NCBI RefSeq assembly: GCF_001666835.1 | Contig: NZ_LZJF01000188.1 | Location: 39,890 to 103,889, forward strand | Length of the DNA: 64,000 bases | Direction: 5' to 3' | Source: Mycobacterium sp. E3251 | Lineage (GTDB): Bacteria > Actinomycetota > Actinomycetes > Mycobacteriales > Mycobacteriaceae | Shown: positions 24,501 through 33,823 of the stretch, piece by piece | Position numbering within the stretch: the first letter of the stretch is position 1 | Layout: every line of letters begins with the position of its first letter | Position numbers and translations under genes: made by a program | The notes under the pieces: generated by a model | The model's input: the letters and a program-made list of their open reading frames with translations, nothing else | Databases searched by the model: none | What the model was told of the DNA's origin: nothing

Positions 24501-26894
24501 TCGAGCGGAAAGGTGGACCGCAAGTCGTTGATGGCGGCCGACAGGGCATCCGGGCCGCAGGAGCCGGCGTTCGTCGCTCCGCGCACGCCCACCGAACAGC
24601 TGCTGGCCGAAATCTGGTGCGACGTATTGGATCTCGAACGCATCGGCGTCAACGACGACTTCTTCGCCCTCGGTGGTGCGTCCACCCAGAGCCTGGAGGT
24701 GGCGGTGCGGGCGAACGCGGCGGGCCTGCCGCTGCGGCCCGAGTCGATGTTCGTCTACGGCACGATCGCCGAGCTCGCCGCCGAATACGGTCCGCTCGCC
24801 GGCGAGGGAACTCCTCAGCCCGAAGCCCCCGCCGAGGCGGTCGTCACGGCGCCGGCCCCGGAGCAACCGGTGCAGGCCGCGCCCGAAGAAAAGCGGAACA
24901 CGGTCATCGAAAGCATCGGCGTATACCTTCCCTCGCGAACCGTGTCGACAAAGACGGTTATGGCCGAGTGCGCCAACGAGATTCGGATACCGCTGGAACG
25001 CCTGACCGGCATCAAGAACCGGCGGGTGGTCGGCGAGGACGAGTTCTCGATCGACCTCGCCAGAAAGGCCGCCGACGATTGCCTGTCCCGGTCCAGCTAT
25101 CGGCCCGAGGAGATCGACCTGGTCATCGCCTGCAACATCTCCCGGCGCGACGGGCTCGGGCACCGGTTCACCTTCGAGCCCAGCACCGCAACGCGGCTGC
25201 GCGACCAATGCGGCCTGGTCAACGCGCTGGCCTTCGACATCAGCAACGCGTGCGCCGGAATGTTCACCGGCATCAGCATCGCCGACGCCTTCCTGCAGAC
25301 CGGACTGATCCGCAGCGCCCTGGTGGTCAGCGGCGAATACATCAGCCACCTGTGCGAGACCGCCCAACAGGAGATCGAGGGGCCGATGGATCCGCGCATC
25401 GCGTGCCTGACCCTCGGCGACGCCGGCGCGGCGGTGGTCCTCGAGCGCGGGCCGAACAACCAGGTCGGCTTCCACGACATCGACATGGCCACCCTCAGCC
25501 GCTACAGCAAGCTGTGCATCGCGAAGATGGCGGACGGCCCGCATGGCGGTGCCATCATGTTCACCGACTCCGTCACGCAGACCGCGATCGCGGTCAAGCA
25601 CGCGGTGCCCTACGTCGCCGCGGTGATGCAACGACACGGCTGGCGGCCGGAGACCACCGACCACCTGGTGATGCACCAGACGTCCGAGGCGTCGCTCAAC
25701 GACGCGGTCGTCGCCATCAACCAGCTGTTCGGGGACGGCGCCGCCCACCGTGGCAACACCGTCTACAACATCGCGGAGCGGGGAAACACCGCCACCACGA
25801 CCCACATGGTCGCGCTGTACGACTACATCCTGAGCAATCGGATCAATTCCGGTGACAATGTGGTCTTTTCGATCACCGGCTCCGGGCAGACCGTCGGCGC
25901 GGCGCTGTATACCTTCGACGACCTGCCCGACCGCATGCGCCGGGGCGCCGCCGGCCGGCACACACAAGCCATGCCGACCGACGGCAACCACAGAGCGGTA
26001 CCGGCGATGCCACGCGTGCGCATCGAGGGCATCGGTCTCGCCCCGGCCGACCAACCGGCTTCCCCCAGCTCGATCCGGCTCGCGGTGCAGGCCGCGGAGG
26101 CGTGCCTCGACCGCAGCGGCATCGATCGGACCGCGCTGGGGCTGATCATCAATTCCGGCATCTACCGCGACGACTTCCTCAGCGAACCGGCGGTCGCCGC
26201 GCTCGTCGCCGGCGAACTCGACATCAACGGGGACGTGGACTCCCCGGACGGGCCCAAGACCTTTGCCTTAGACGTCCTCAACGGCGCGGTCGGCTTCCTC
26301 AACGCCTGCCAGGTCGCCGCGGGGATGATCGGGGCGGGCAAGGCGGAGCACGCGATGGTGGTGGCCTCGGAGATCGAGAACAACAGCCCCGACAGCGGCT
26401 ATCCGCAACGTGGCATCAGCCAGACGGGCTCGGCGGTGCTGTTGCGCAGGAGCGACGGCCCGGAAGGCTTCGGCCGCTTCGTGTTTCAGCATCACCCGGA
26501 GTACAGCGGGGCCTTGGCCACCTACACCCAGCAGCGGGACGGGCGCGCCGGCCTGCAGGTGGAGCGGGATCCCAACCTCGCCGCGATCTACCTGAGTTGT
26601 ATTCCCGACGCCGCCAAGGAACTTCTGGCCCTCGAGGGACTCAACCCCGGCGACATCGCGGCGGTGCTCCCGCCGTATCTGTCCAAGGAGGCGCTCGACG
26701 AACTGGCTGCCCAGCTCGGGATCCCGAGATCGAGGTTCGTCGACCTCGCCGCCGACAGCGACCCGTTCACCTCCTCCGTGCCGTTCGGGCTGGAGCAGGC
26801 CCGCACGCAGGGGCTGGCACGACCGGGCGACATCGCGTTGATAATCACCGCCGGCTCGGGTGTCGAGATCGGCTGCACCACTTACCGGTTCTGA
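21564..26894 (+). CDS. NRPS (C-A-PCP) with two C-terminal KAS III domains
   Basis: The 1776-aa product starts inside the PKS gene (8-bp overlap). A short docking-like N-terminus precedes a condensation domain with HHIAVDFW (162-169). The adenylation domain (about 490-1005) has HTSGSTGKPKG and a specificity code read as D688 P689 W692 H731 I756 S758 L781 I789 D790 K983. This is one or two substitutions from the usual serine code DVWHLSLIDK. The PCP serine is S1040 (GGAST). Then comes a KAS III domain (about 1112-1455) with an intact triad C1230 (NACAG), H1371 (MHQT) and N1408 (GNTAT). A second KAS III-like domain (about 1485-1776) has Ala1575 at the Cys position and lacks the His. There is no thioesterase or reductase, so the KAS III pair is placed to release or extend the acyl-seryl chain. 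That role is inference. Confidence 0.93.
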
Positions 26895-26898
26895 TCCC

Positions 26899-27924
26899 AT
26901 GCGCGCATTCGTCACAGGAGGAACCGGGTTCGTGGGGTCGAACCTGGTGGCCGCCTTGGTCGAACGGGGGATCGCCGTCCGCGTGCTGCGGCGTTCGACC
27001 TCCTCGCTGGCGGCATTGGCCGGCGTGGACTGCGAGACGTGCGTCGGTGACGTGCTGGACGAGGTCGACGCCCTCGCCGCCGCGATGGCCGGCTGCGACT
27101 GGGTGTTCCACACGGCGGCGATCTCCGACTACTGGCGCTACCGCGGGCAAAATCGCCTCTACCGCACCAACATTGGTGGCACCCGCAACATGCTGGCCGC
27201 CGCCCTGCGGGCGGGTGTGCAACGGTTTGTCCTCACCAGCTCCCTCGCCGCGCTCGGCGTGCCGGAACCGGGGCACCTGCTCACCGAGTCCGACAGCTTC
27301 AACCTGCGTCCGCGCCAATTCCCATACGGCTACAGCAAGCACCTCGCCGAATCCGAGCTACGCCTCGCGGCCGCCGCGGGCCTTGCGGCCGTGGCGGTCA
27401 ATCCGTCCGTCGTCATCGGGCCGGGCGACCTCAACCGCACGGAGAGCGCGATGTTCGTCCAGGCCGCGCGCGGAGGGCTGCGGGTCGCCACACCCGGTGG
27501 CACCAACTTCGTTGCGGTCGGTGACGTGGTGGCGGGCCACATCGCGGCTGCCGAGCGGGGACACGCCGGCGAGCACTACATCCTCGCCGGCGAAAACCTC
27601 AGCTTCCCTGAGGCTTTCGCAACCGTCCGCGACATAGCCGGCCAGCCCGGGCCGGGGCACGTTCTTCCGCGGTGGACCATACCGGTGGCGGCGGCGGCCG
27701 TGGGCGCGGCCCGCTTCGTGGTGGGCCCTCGTCTGCCCATCGGCGGAAAACAGATGCGGTTGTCGTCTGCTTACATTTATGCCGACGGCAGCAAGGCCCG
27801 CACCGAGTTGGGCGTCCCCTATACGCCGTTTCGGGCGGCCGCCCAGAGTGCCTACGACTGGTACCTGGAAAACCACTATCTGCCCGAACAAGCCGCGGAT
27901 ACGCGGCCGCGCATACGGCGATGA
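26899..27924 (+). CDS. Extended SDR, NAD-dependent epimerase/dihydroflavonol reductase-like
   Basis: This 341-aa Rossmann protein has GGTGFVG (7-13) and the YxxxK pair Y143/K147 (YGYSK), with TSS before it. It belongs to the extended SDR group that includes 3-beta-hydroxysteroid and dihydroflavonol reductases. The ATG at 26899 is four bases after the NRPS stop and directly precedes the cofactor motif; an upstream start in the same frame would overlap the NRPS. It probably reduces or oxidises a carbonyl or hydroxyl on the NRPS product. Substrate is unknown. Its stop overlaps the FAD oxidase start. Confidence 0.9.
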   Translation: MRAFVTGGTGFVGSNLVAALVERGIAVRVLRRSTSSLAALAGVDCETCVGDVLDEVDALAAAMAGCDWVFHTAAISDYWRYRGQNRLYRTNIGGTRNMLAAALRAGVQRFVLTSSLAALGVPEPGHLLTESDSFNLRPRQFPYGYSKHLAESELRLAAAAGLAAVAVNPSVVIGPGDLNRTESAMFVQAARGGLRVATPGGTNFVAVGDVVAGHIAAAERGHAGEHYILAGENLSFPEAFATVRDIAGQPGPGHVLPRWTIPVAAAAVGAARFVVGPRLPIGGKQMRLSSAYIYADGSKARTELGVPYTPFRAAAQSAYDWYLENHYLPEQAADTRPRIRR

Positions 27925-29288
27925 CACGCGCGGTCGACGCGATCCCCGGCTTCACCGGCCACATAGTCCACCCCGGCAGCGACGAGTACGACTCGGCGCG
28001 ACAGCTTTTCAACGCCCTGATCGACAAGCGGCCCGCCGTCGCGCTGCGCTGCCGCTCCCGCGCGGACATCGTCGCCGCCGTCCGGTACGCCGTCGGCTCC
28101 GGAGCCGAGATCGCGGTGCGGTGCGGCGGGCACAGCGTCGCGGGACACTCCTCGACCGATGGCGGCATCCTCATCGACCTCGCCCTGATGCGCGGCGTCG
28201 TCGTCGACGCCGAGCACCGGATCGCGGTCGTGCAGCCCGGCGCGACCTGGCGCGACATCGACCGGGCCACCGCCCGCCACGGCCTGGCCTGCCCCGGCGG
28301 GGTGGTGTCAACGACGGGCGTGGGCGGGTTCACGCTCGGCGGTGGGGTCGGCTGGTTGTCCCGCGCATACGGCCTGGCCTGTGACAACTTGACCGCAGCG
28401 GAGCTCGTGCCGGCCGACGGGGAGTTGCTGTATGTCAGTGCGGCACAGAACCCGGAGATCTTGTGGGGGCTGCGGGGCGGCGGCGGCAACTTCGGCGTGG
28501 TCGCACACTTCGTGCTCGACCTGCACCCGGTCGATCAGGTCATCGGGGGTATGCGGGCCTACGACGACGCTGACGCCGAGGCCGTGCTGAAACACTTTCG
28601 CGCCCAGATGAACAGTGCCGACGACCACCTCGCGTCCCTCGTCGACTTCGGCACCGATGAGGGTTCGGGACGCCGGCTGGTCACGATGCTGAGCTGCTCG
28701 ACACGGCCCGACGAGATCGGCCGGGCGGCCGTCGGCGCGCTGGCGCGGGTCGCCGGTTTGAGAACCGAACCGGTGCTGGCGCTGCAACGCGACATCGCCT
28801 ACCCCACTTGGCAGCAGGCCCTCGACCACACCGCCCCGTTCGGGCGGCTGAACTACTGGAAGTCGATTTTTCTCACGGAGCTATCCGACGACGCGATTCG
28901 GCGGATCGCGGCGCTCGGGCGAACCCGCCCCACGCCGCAGACCCATGTGCACCTGATCCGGCTCGGCGGTGTTCCGAGCCGCGTTCCGCCGCAGGCGACC
29001 GCCTTTTCGACCCGCAACTATCCCTACATCGTGCACCTGATCACCACGTGGACCGAGCGCGCCGACATCGAACGGTGCAGGTCGTGGACCGATGAAGCGT
29101 ACGAAACGCTGCGCCCCCTCGGCCCGGCCGGTGTGTACCTCAACTTCGTGGGCGATGAAGGGGCGCTGCGCATTCGGGCCAGCTACGGTGAAGCCACGTA
29201 CCGCCGGCTTGCCAAGCTGAAGGCTCGGCTCGATCCGGATAACCGCTTCGCCCTCAACCAGAACGTCGAGCCCGCAACGGATGGTTAG
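27921..29288 (+). CDS. Berberine-bridge-type FAD-linked oxidase
   Basis: The 455-aa protein has the FAD-binding PCMH fold and a C-terminal berberine-bridge segment (FALNQNV). H71 in CGGHS and C154 in YGLACDN match the bicovalent His/Cys FAD attachment of this family, which raises flavin potential and allows oxidation of bulky alcohols or C-N bonds. The start overlaps the SDR stop (ATGA). No signal peptide is visible, so it should be cytoplasmic. As the last gene of the operon it is likely a tailoring oxidase for the acyl-peptide. Enzymes of this type occur in several PKS-NRPS pathways, but the reaction here is not known. Confidence 0.92.
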   Translation: MTRAVDAIPGFTGHIVHPGSDEYDSARQLFNALIDKRPAVALRCRSRADIVAAVRYAVGSGAEIAVRCGGHSVAGHSSTDGGILIDLALMRGVVVDAEHRIAVVQPGATWRDIDRATARHGLACPGGVVSTTGVGGFTLGGGVGWLSRAYGLACDNLTAAELVPADGELLYVSAAQNPEILWGLRGGGGNFGVVAHFVLDLHPVDQVIGGMRAYDDADAEAVLKHFRAQMNSADDHLASLVDFGTDEGSGRRLVTMLSCSTRPDEIGRAAVGALARVAGLRTEPVLALQRDIAYPTWQQALDHTAPFGRLNYWKSIFLTELSDDAIRRIAALGRTRPTPQTHVHLIRLGGVPSRVPPQATAFSTRNYPYIVHLITTWTERADIERCRSWTDEAYETLRPLGPAGVYLNFVGDEGALRIRASYGEATYRRLAKLKARLDPDNRFALNQNVEPATDG

Positions 29289-29617
29289 TAGTTAGGGCAG
29301 GAATTGGCGAGCGGCACGACGATGCCGTGGAACGGTGCGGCGTCGGGGTTGTTCCCCATGTCCTGCAGCATCTGCCGGCGTTTGGGCCGCGGCGCGGCGA
29401 CGAGATCGTGCAACCAGGCCTGCGCCTCCGGGGAACCGTTGAATTGCGCCGCGGGTCCCGGGAATTCCGCATTCAGCGCCGCAACCACCTGCTGGTAACT
29501 GCATCTGCTGTTGACGGCCGGGGTGATGTCGGGGTCGGCGGATGCGACTCCCACTCCAGCGGTCAATGTCAATCCGCAAATTGCGACGGCCAATTTGGCC
29601 AATGACGGCTTAGACAT
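29285..29617 (-). CDS. Secreted hemophore-related protein (TB8.4/Rv1174c-like), copy 1
   Basis: The 110-aa precursor has a signal peptide (MSKPSLAKLAVAICGLTLTA, cleavage after ASA). The mature domain of about 80 residues carries the pattern CSYQQVVAALNAEFP, AAQFNGSPEAQAWL and a C-terminal Cys-x-x-Tyr (SCPNY). This matches the mycobacterial hemophore-related family that includes Rv1174c and the heme-binding Rv0203. Two Cys probably form a disulfide. A G-rich ribosome-binding site precedes the ATG. Its stop overlaps that of the convergent FAD oxidase by three bases. Heme binding is a family-level inference. Confidence 0.88.
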   Translation of the reverse strand: MSKPSLAKLAVAICGLTLTAGVGVASADPDITPAVNSRCSYQQVVAALNAEFPGPAAQFNGSPEAQAWLHDLVAAPRPKRRQMLQDMGNNPDAAPFHGIVVPLANSCPNY

Positions 29618-29789
29618 TTGGTACCCCCCTTTACTGAGGCGTCGATGCCGACCCCGGCGGCATCTGAAGGAGCTCGCCTCTTTCGGTCAGTAGTTGATTT
29701 GTTCCAACTACAGCCTCACCCCGCACCCGTCGTTCGACAACCGGCCAATCGGCCCAAATTCGGAGGCCCTTAGGCCCTTGGGGCGACCT

Positions 29790-29827
29790 GGCCCGGGCCG
29801 GCCAATCCGCCTGGCACGGCCCGGGCC
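29790..29827 (-). terminator. GC-rich hairpin just downstream of hemophore copy 2
   Basis: GGCCCGGGCC occurs at 29790-29799 and 29818-29827. Being self-complementary, the two copies can pair as a perfect 10-bp stem with an 18-base loop. It begins seven bases past the minus-strand stop of the copy 2 hemophore gene. There is no U-tract after it, but mycobacterial terminators often lack one. It could separate copy 2 from copy 1. Confidence 0.5.
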
Positions 29828-29833
29828 CGGTGC

Positions 29834-30190
29834 TCAGTACTTATTGCAGATTTTCGCGACGTTCTTCATCGTTTGGAGGTACGGCTGGGCGTCGGGCATG
29901 CCCTGGATCTGCGCGGCTAATTGCCTGCGCTGGTCCGGCCCCGCATCGACGAACTGGTGCAAAAAGCCCTGAGCGATCGGCGATCCGTTGAATTTCGCCG
30001 CATCGTCGGGAAATTGCGTGTTGAGCGCGGCCGTCGCCTGATCGTACGTACAGGTCGAGTTGATGACCCGCTCCAGATCGGGGTCGGGAGCGGTAGTGGG
30101 ATCCGCGGCCGCGATGCCGGCTCCGGTGGTGAGGGATAACGCCAGACCACCAGTCGCAACTGCCAATCTGGTCCACGAAAACGTGACCAT
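29834..30190 (-). CDS. Secreted hemophore-related protein, copy 2
   Basis: The 118-aa precursor has a signal peptide (MVTFSWTRLAVATGGLALSL, cleavage near IAAA-DP). Its mature domain has the same pattern as its neighbour: CTYDQATAALNTQFP, AAKFNGSPIAQGFL, and a terminal ICNKY. GAAAGG lies nine bases before the ATG. The two genes are tandem paralogues on the minus strand separated by about 216 bases and a hairpin. The 230-bp gap upstream (30191-30420) should hold its promoter; nothing else is visible there. Secreted heme-binding or heme-protein-like function is inferred from family. Confidence 0.88.
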   Translation of the reverse strand: MVTFSWTRLAVATGGLALSLTTGAGIAAADPTTAPDPDLERVINSTCTYDQATAALNTQFPDDAAKFNGSPIAQGFLHQFVDAGPDQRRQLAAQIQGMPDAQPYLQTMKNVAKICNKY

Positions 30191-30420
30191 TCTGAATAAC
30201 CTTTCAAGGGGAACACACCGCGATAAATCCGGCGATGATTATGTCAGCCTAGCGTCTGTTTCGGGGTCCAGCCTCCTACGGGGCTCTGGAGTATCTAAGA
30301 ATTCAGTAGCGGCGAGATAAGACGCCTTTCGCCATGCCATTGCGCCGGTCAAATCGAATGCGGCGCAACGGAAATGAGGCCGGCGCAGCCCGCAGCCGCA
30401 CGATGTTTGGGGAGCCAACC

Positions 30421-31863
30421 CTAAGCAGGCGTGCGATACCGCGCGGCCGGCGGCCGGTGCTGGGCCCACGGGCGCGCCGACTCCAGTTGCGCGGCAAGCG
30501 AAATGAGGGTCAGCCCGTCATCGGGCCGCCCTACCAGATGGACCGCTTCGGGCAGGCCGTGCGGCGAGATTCCGACCGGGACCGACATCGCCGGTTGCCC
30601 GGTGTAGTTCTGCGTCGGGGTGAACGGCATGAAGCCCAACACCCGCGCCATCGCGCGGGTGGGCCCCAGGCCCTCGAGGTGCCCGACGGGCACCGGCGGC
30701 TTACCCAGCACCGGCGTCATCAGCACGTCGAAATCGGCGACCGGCCGCAGCCCGCGCTCGCTCATCCGGTCACGGGCGGCCAGCGCCCGGTGCGCCAGCC
30801 AGTCGGGGACCAGCCGGGCGGTACGTCCCTCGGCCTGGATCCGCCGCTCCAGCAGCTCGGGTGTGGGCAGCCGCTCGATTTCATCGGCGAGGCCGTGCAT
30901 CATCAGCGCGAACACCGAAAGGACAGCGGCCGGCGGATAGACCGGATCACGCTCGACGACTTCGTGGCCCAGCGAGCGCAGCAGCTCGGCGGTCTCCAAT
31001 ACCGGCCGGCGCACCTCCTCGCTGACCGGAACGGGAATGACCGGTTTGAAGGACATGGCGATCCGCAGCGGACGCGGTGCGCGCGACACCGCGTCGATCA
31101 GGGTCGGCGGCGGAAACGCCGAGACGATTTCGTCGTTGGGCTCCAGGCCGGCCATCGCGTCGTGCAGCAGCGCCGCATCGGCCACGCTGCGGGCCAGCGC
31201 GCCGATGTGATGCAGCCCGTGGAACCGGTAGGCCCGCTCCGGTGATTGCTTGGTGCTGATCCACCCGCGCTGACCCTTCAGGCCGACCACTCCGCAGCAG
31301 GCGGCCGGGATGCGAACCGACCCGCCCCCGTCGGTGCCCAGCGCGCCGGGCACCATGCCGGCCGCCACCGCCGCCGCCGAACCACCGCTGGAACCGCCGG
31401 TGGTCCGGCCCAGGTGCCACGGATTGCGGGTCACGCCCCAGGTGGGGGACTCGCACATCGGGACGGCGCCGAACTCGGGCAGATTCGTCTTGCCGATGAT
31501 GACCGCCCCGGCTTCCCGGAGGCGCCGCACCGCGGCGCTGTCGCGGCTGACCGGCCCCGTGTCGATCGCGGTGCCGCACATCGACGACACTCCCGCCACA
31601 TCCGTGTCGTCCTTGACCGCGATCGGCACCCCCGCCAGCGGCAGCACTTCGCCGGCGGCGAGCCGGCGTTCGACCTGCGCCGCTTCCGCCCTCGCCTGCT
31701 CGGCGAGCACGACGCGGAATGCGTTCAAGACCGGGTCGAGTTGAGCGATCCGCTCGAGGTGGAAATCCAGCAGCTCTCGCGGTGAAACCTCGCGGTCGCG
31801 CACCATTTGCGCCAGCCGCGCCACCCCGGCAAAGGCAAGGCTTTCATTATCAACGGCGGTCAT
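30421..31863 (-). CDS. Amidase signature-family hydrolase
   Basis: This 480-aa amidase has the Ser-cisSer-Lys triad: K84 in AVKDD, S158 in TTGGSSGGSA and S182 in GTDGGGSVRIPA. The family hydrolyses amides (or acts as an amidotransferase) in the cytoplasm. The ATG at 31863 has an AAAGGG upstream; the frame remains open further but without family similarity. It points away from the PUFA-like operon, sharing an intergenic of about 220 bases. It might cleave an N-acyl amide linked to the nearby NRPS product, but nothing shows that directly. Confidence 0.92.
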   Translation of the reverse strand: MTAVDNESLAFAGVARLAQMVRDREVSPRELLDFHLERIAQLDPVLNAFRVVLAEQARAEAAQVERRLAAGEVLPLAGVPIAVKDDTDVAGVSSMCGTAIDTGPVSRDSAAVRRLREAGAVIIGKTNLPEFGAVPMCESPTWGVTRNPWHLGRTTGGSSGGSAAAVAAGMVPGALGTDGGGSVRIPAACCGVVGLKGQRGWISTKQSPERAYRFHGLHHIGALARSVADAALLHDAMAGLEPNDEIVSAFPPPTLIDAVSRAPRPLRIAMSFKPVIPVPVSEEVRRPVLETAELLRSLGHEVVERDPVYPPAAVLSVFALMMHGLADEIERLPTPELLERRIQAEGRTARLVPDWLAHRALAARDRMSERGLRPVADFDVLMTPVLGKPPVPVGHLEGLGPTRAMARVLGFMPFTPTQNYTGQPAMSVPVGISPHGLPEAVHLVGRPDDGLTLISLAAQLESARPWAQHRPPAARYRTPA

Positions 31864-32084
31864 GCACGCCCTTTCGCGCCAAACCCCCCGTCCGACTGAA
31901 CTCCCCGCCGAGTGTACGCACACCTTGACCGATGCCGCCGAGAACGAATTCATGCAGGCCAGCGAGGACCTTGTCTCCTGCGGCAATAGGACTTTCGGCT
32001 CTCGCCCGCGGCACCCGCGGGGTCAAAGAATCACTAAGAGCAGCGGTGAAAGGGGAGTCACGGCCTGCCAGGGAGGACATTTCG

Positions 32085-32168
32085 ATGAATAGGTCCGAGT
32101 CGTCCGCCGCGTACCGCACGTGGCGCCTGACCGTCATGGCCACTCGGCGTCGGTGGGCAAGGCGATGA
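32085..32168 (+). CDS. 27-aa basic leader ORF coupled to the acyl-CoA dehydrogenase
   Basis: A short frame of 27 residues starts at ATG 32085, eight bases after a strong GGGAGG (32071-32076). It ends MATRRRWARR, and its TGA overlaps the next gene's ATG (32165) as ATGA. The dehydrogenase itself has no good ribosome-binding site, so ribosomes probably reach it by translating this leader. The peptide has seven Arg in total, six of them in its last nine residues. It may act as an attenuator or only as a translation-coupling device. Translation of it is inferred. Confidence 0.45.
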   Translation: MNRSESSAAYRTWRLTVMATRRRWARR

Positions 32169-33823
32169 CCACCGACGTCGGCCTGGACCGCGACAGCCTC
32201 GAAATGATGCTGACCTCGCTCGATGATTTCCTCGCCGAGGCGCTGCCGGATACGCGCCGGCTGGCCCTCGACCACGATGACGTCTGCCCGGAAGAAACCG
32301 TCCGCGCGATGTGCGGTGAAGACCTCGGCGTGCAGCTCGTCTTCATCCCTGAGGAGTACGGCGGATTCGGCGGCGGGGCGTTCGACTCCTACCGGGTCTG
32401 CGAACGGCTCGCCCGCTTCGACATCGGCGTCGCCACCGCGGTACTGGCCACGTTTCTCGGCAGCGACCCGATCGTCGTGGGCGCGACCGAACAGCAGCGC
32501 AAGGAGTGGCTCGGGCGCATCGCCGAAAAGGGAATCCTATTCGCTTACGCCGCAACGGAACCCGAGGCGGGAAGCGATTTGGCGGCGATGAACACGACGG
32601 CCACACCGGTCGAGACCGACGGTCAGGTGACGGCCTACCGGCTCAATGGCCGCAAGCAATGGATCAGCAACGGCTCCATCGCGGATGCCTACTCGGTTCT
32701 TGCCCTGGCGCCGGGCGGACCGTCCTGGTTCGTGGTGACGAAGGGCGCCCCCGGGTTCTCGGCGGCACCCCCGGAAGACAAGCACGGCATCCGGTTGTCC
32801 GACACCGCAGCGCTATTCCTCGATGACGTGCTGGTCCCGGCGGAGCAATTGGTGGGCCGCGAGGAGGGCCGCGGGCTCGCCCAGGCCCAGCAGGTCTTCG
32901 GCTACACGCGGGTGATGGTCGCCGCATTCGGGCTCGGCGGCGGCTGGGCGGCCCTGGACCGGGCGATCGCCTACTCCGCCGACCGGGTGCAGGGCGGCGC
33001 ACCGCTGTCGGACAAGCAAGGGTTCACCCACAAGCTGATCGTGCCGCATGCGGTGCGGCTGGAGGCGGCACGCGCGTTCATCGAGGAAACCGCGGCCCGG
33101 ATCGACGGCGGCGAGGGTGCCGGCGGCGCGCTCAACACCGAGGGCGCGATCGCCAAATACCTAGCCACCGAGTCCGGTAACGCGGCCGCCGAGGCGGCGA
33201 TCCAGGCGCACGGCGGATACGGCTATACCCGGCCGTACCTGGTGGAGAAGATCAAGCGCGACGTCCGGATCACCACGATCTACGAGGGCACCTCGGAGAT
33301 CATGGAGATGACGATCGCCCGCGGCCGCTGGCAGCAGCACCTCAAGACGTCGGGCGCCTATTACCGCGACGCGGCGCGCGCACTTGACGATGTCCCCGGC
33401 GAATGCGGCGGCCCCACGGCGGCGCTGGCGCTGGAATGCCTTGGCGCCGTGCTGGAATCGTGCCGGGTCGGCCGGTTGACCCGCAGCCAGCACGTGCTGT
33501 TGCGGTTGGGTGAACTGATCAGCTACGCCGAATGCGCGGGCGCACTGGCCCGCCGCGCGGCCGCGGCCGCGGCCGGTGCGTTGCCGGCGAAATCGGACGC
33601 CCGCTTCGACGCGGCCGCGCTGGCCGCCATCAGCCGCGTTTTCGCGCGCGACGCGGCGTTGAAGGTCGCCGAGGAGGGCTTGCGGTGGGTGACCGGCGCC
33701 GGGGGGTCTGACCTCGCCGTCGCGCTGCCGCTGGACCAGGTGCGGGCCGCGCAGGCCGGCCTGCTGAATGACATGGACCGGGTGGGGGACGCGCTGTATC
33801 GAAGAGAGGCCGGAACATCATGA
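32165..33823 (+). CDS. Acyl-CoA dehydrogenase with C-terminal extension
   Basis: The 552-aa protein has a normal acyl-CoA dehydrogenase core (TEPEAGSDLAAM; base E374 in IYEGTSEIME) plus about 150 extra C-terminal helical residues, as in some large FadE proteins. It overlaps the PUFA-like synthase start by 4 bases (ATGA). The start at 32165 is preferred because it abuts the leader ORF, the N-terminal similarity begins there, and the upstream extension lacks family character. In this context it could desaturate the starter acyl-CoA, or the product. Because the synthase has no enoyl reductase domain, it could also supply a missing redox step. These roles are inference. Confidence 0.9.
   Translation: MTTDVGLDRDSLEMMLTSLDDFLAEALPDTRRLALDHDDVCPEETVRAMCGEDLGVQLVFIPEEYGGFGGGAFDSYRVCERLARFDIGVATAVLATFLGSDPIVVGATEQQRKEWLGRIAEKGILFAYAATEPEAGSDLAAMNTTATPVETDGQVTAYRLNGRKQWISNGSIADAYSVLALAPGGPSWFVVTKGAPGFSAAPPEDKHGIRLSDTAALFLDDVLVPAEQLVGREEGRGLAQAQQVFGYTRVMVAAFGLGGGWAALDRAIAYSADRVQGGAPLSDKQGFTHKLIVPHAVRLEAARAFIEETAARIDGGEGAGGALNTEGAIAKYLATESGNAAAEAAIQAHGGYGYTRPYLVEKIKRDVRITTIYEGTSEIMEMTIARGRWQQHLKTSGAYYRDAARALDDVPGECGGPTAALALECLGAVLESCRVGRLTRSQHVLLRLGELISYAECAGALARRAAAAAAGALPAKSDARFDAAALAAISRVFARDAALKVAEEGLRWVTGAGGSDLAVALPLDQVRAAQAGLLNDMDRVGDALYRREAGTS

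Noticed and set aside
21825..26054. A 1409-codon open frame antisense to the NRPS
   Set aside because: Low-complexity composition without motifs; a shadow of the high-GC NRPS gene.
29618..29789. Possible small gene between the hemophore copies
   Set aside because: No frame with a start, ribosome-binding site and plausible composition; best read as promoter DNA of copy 1.
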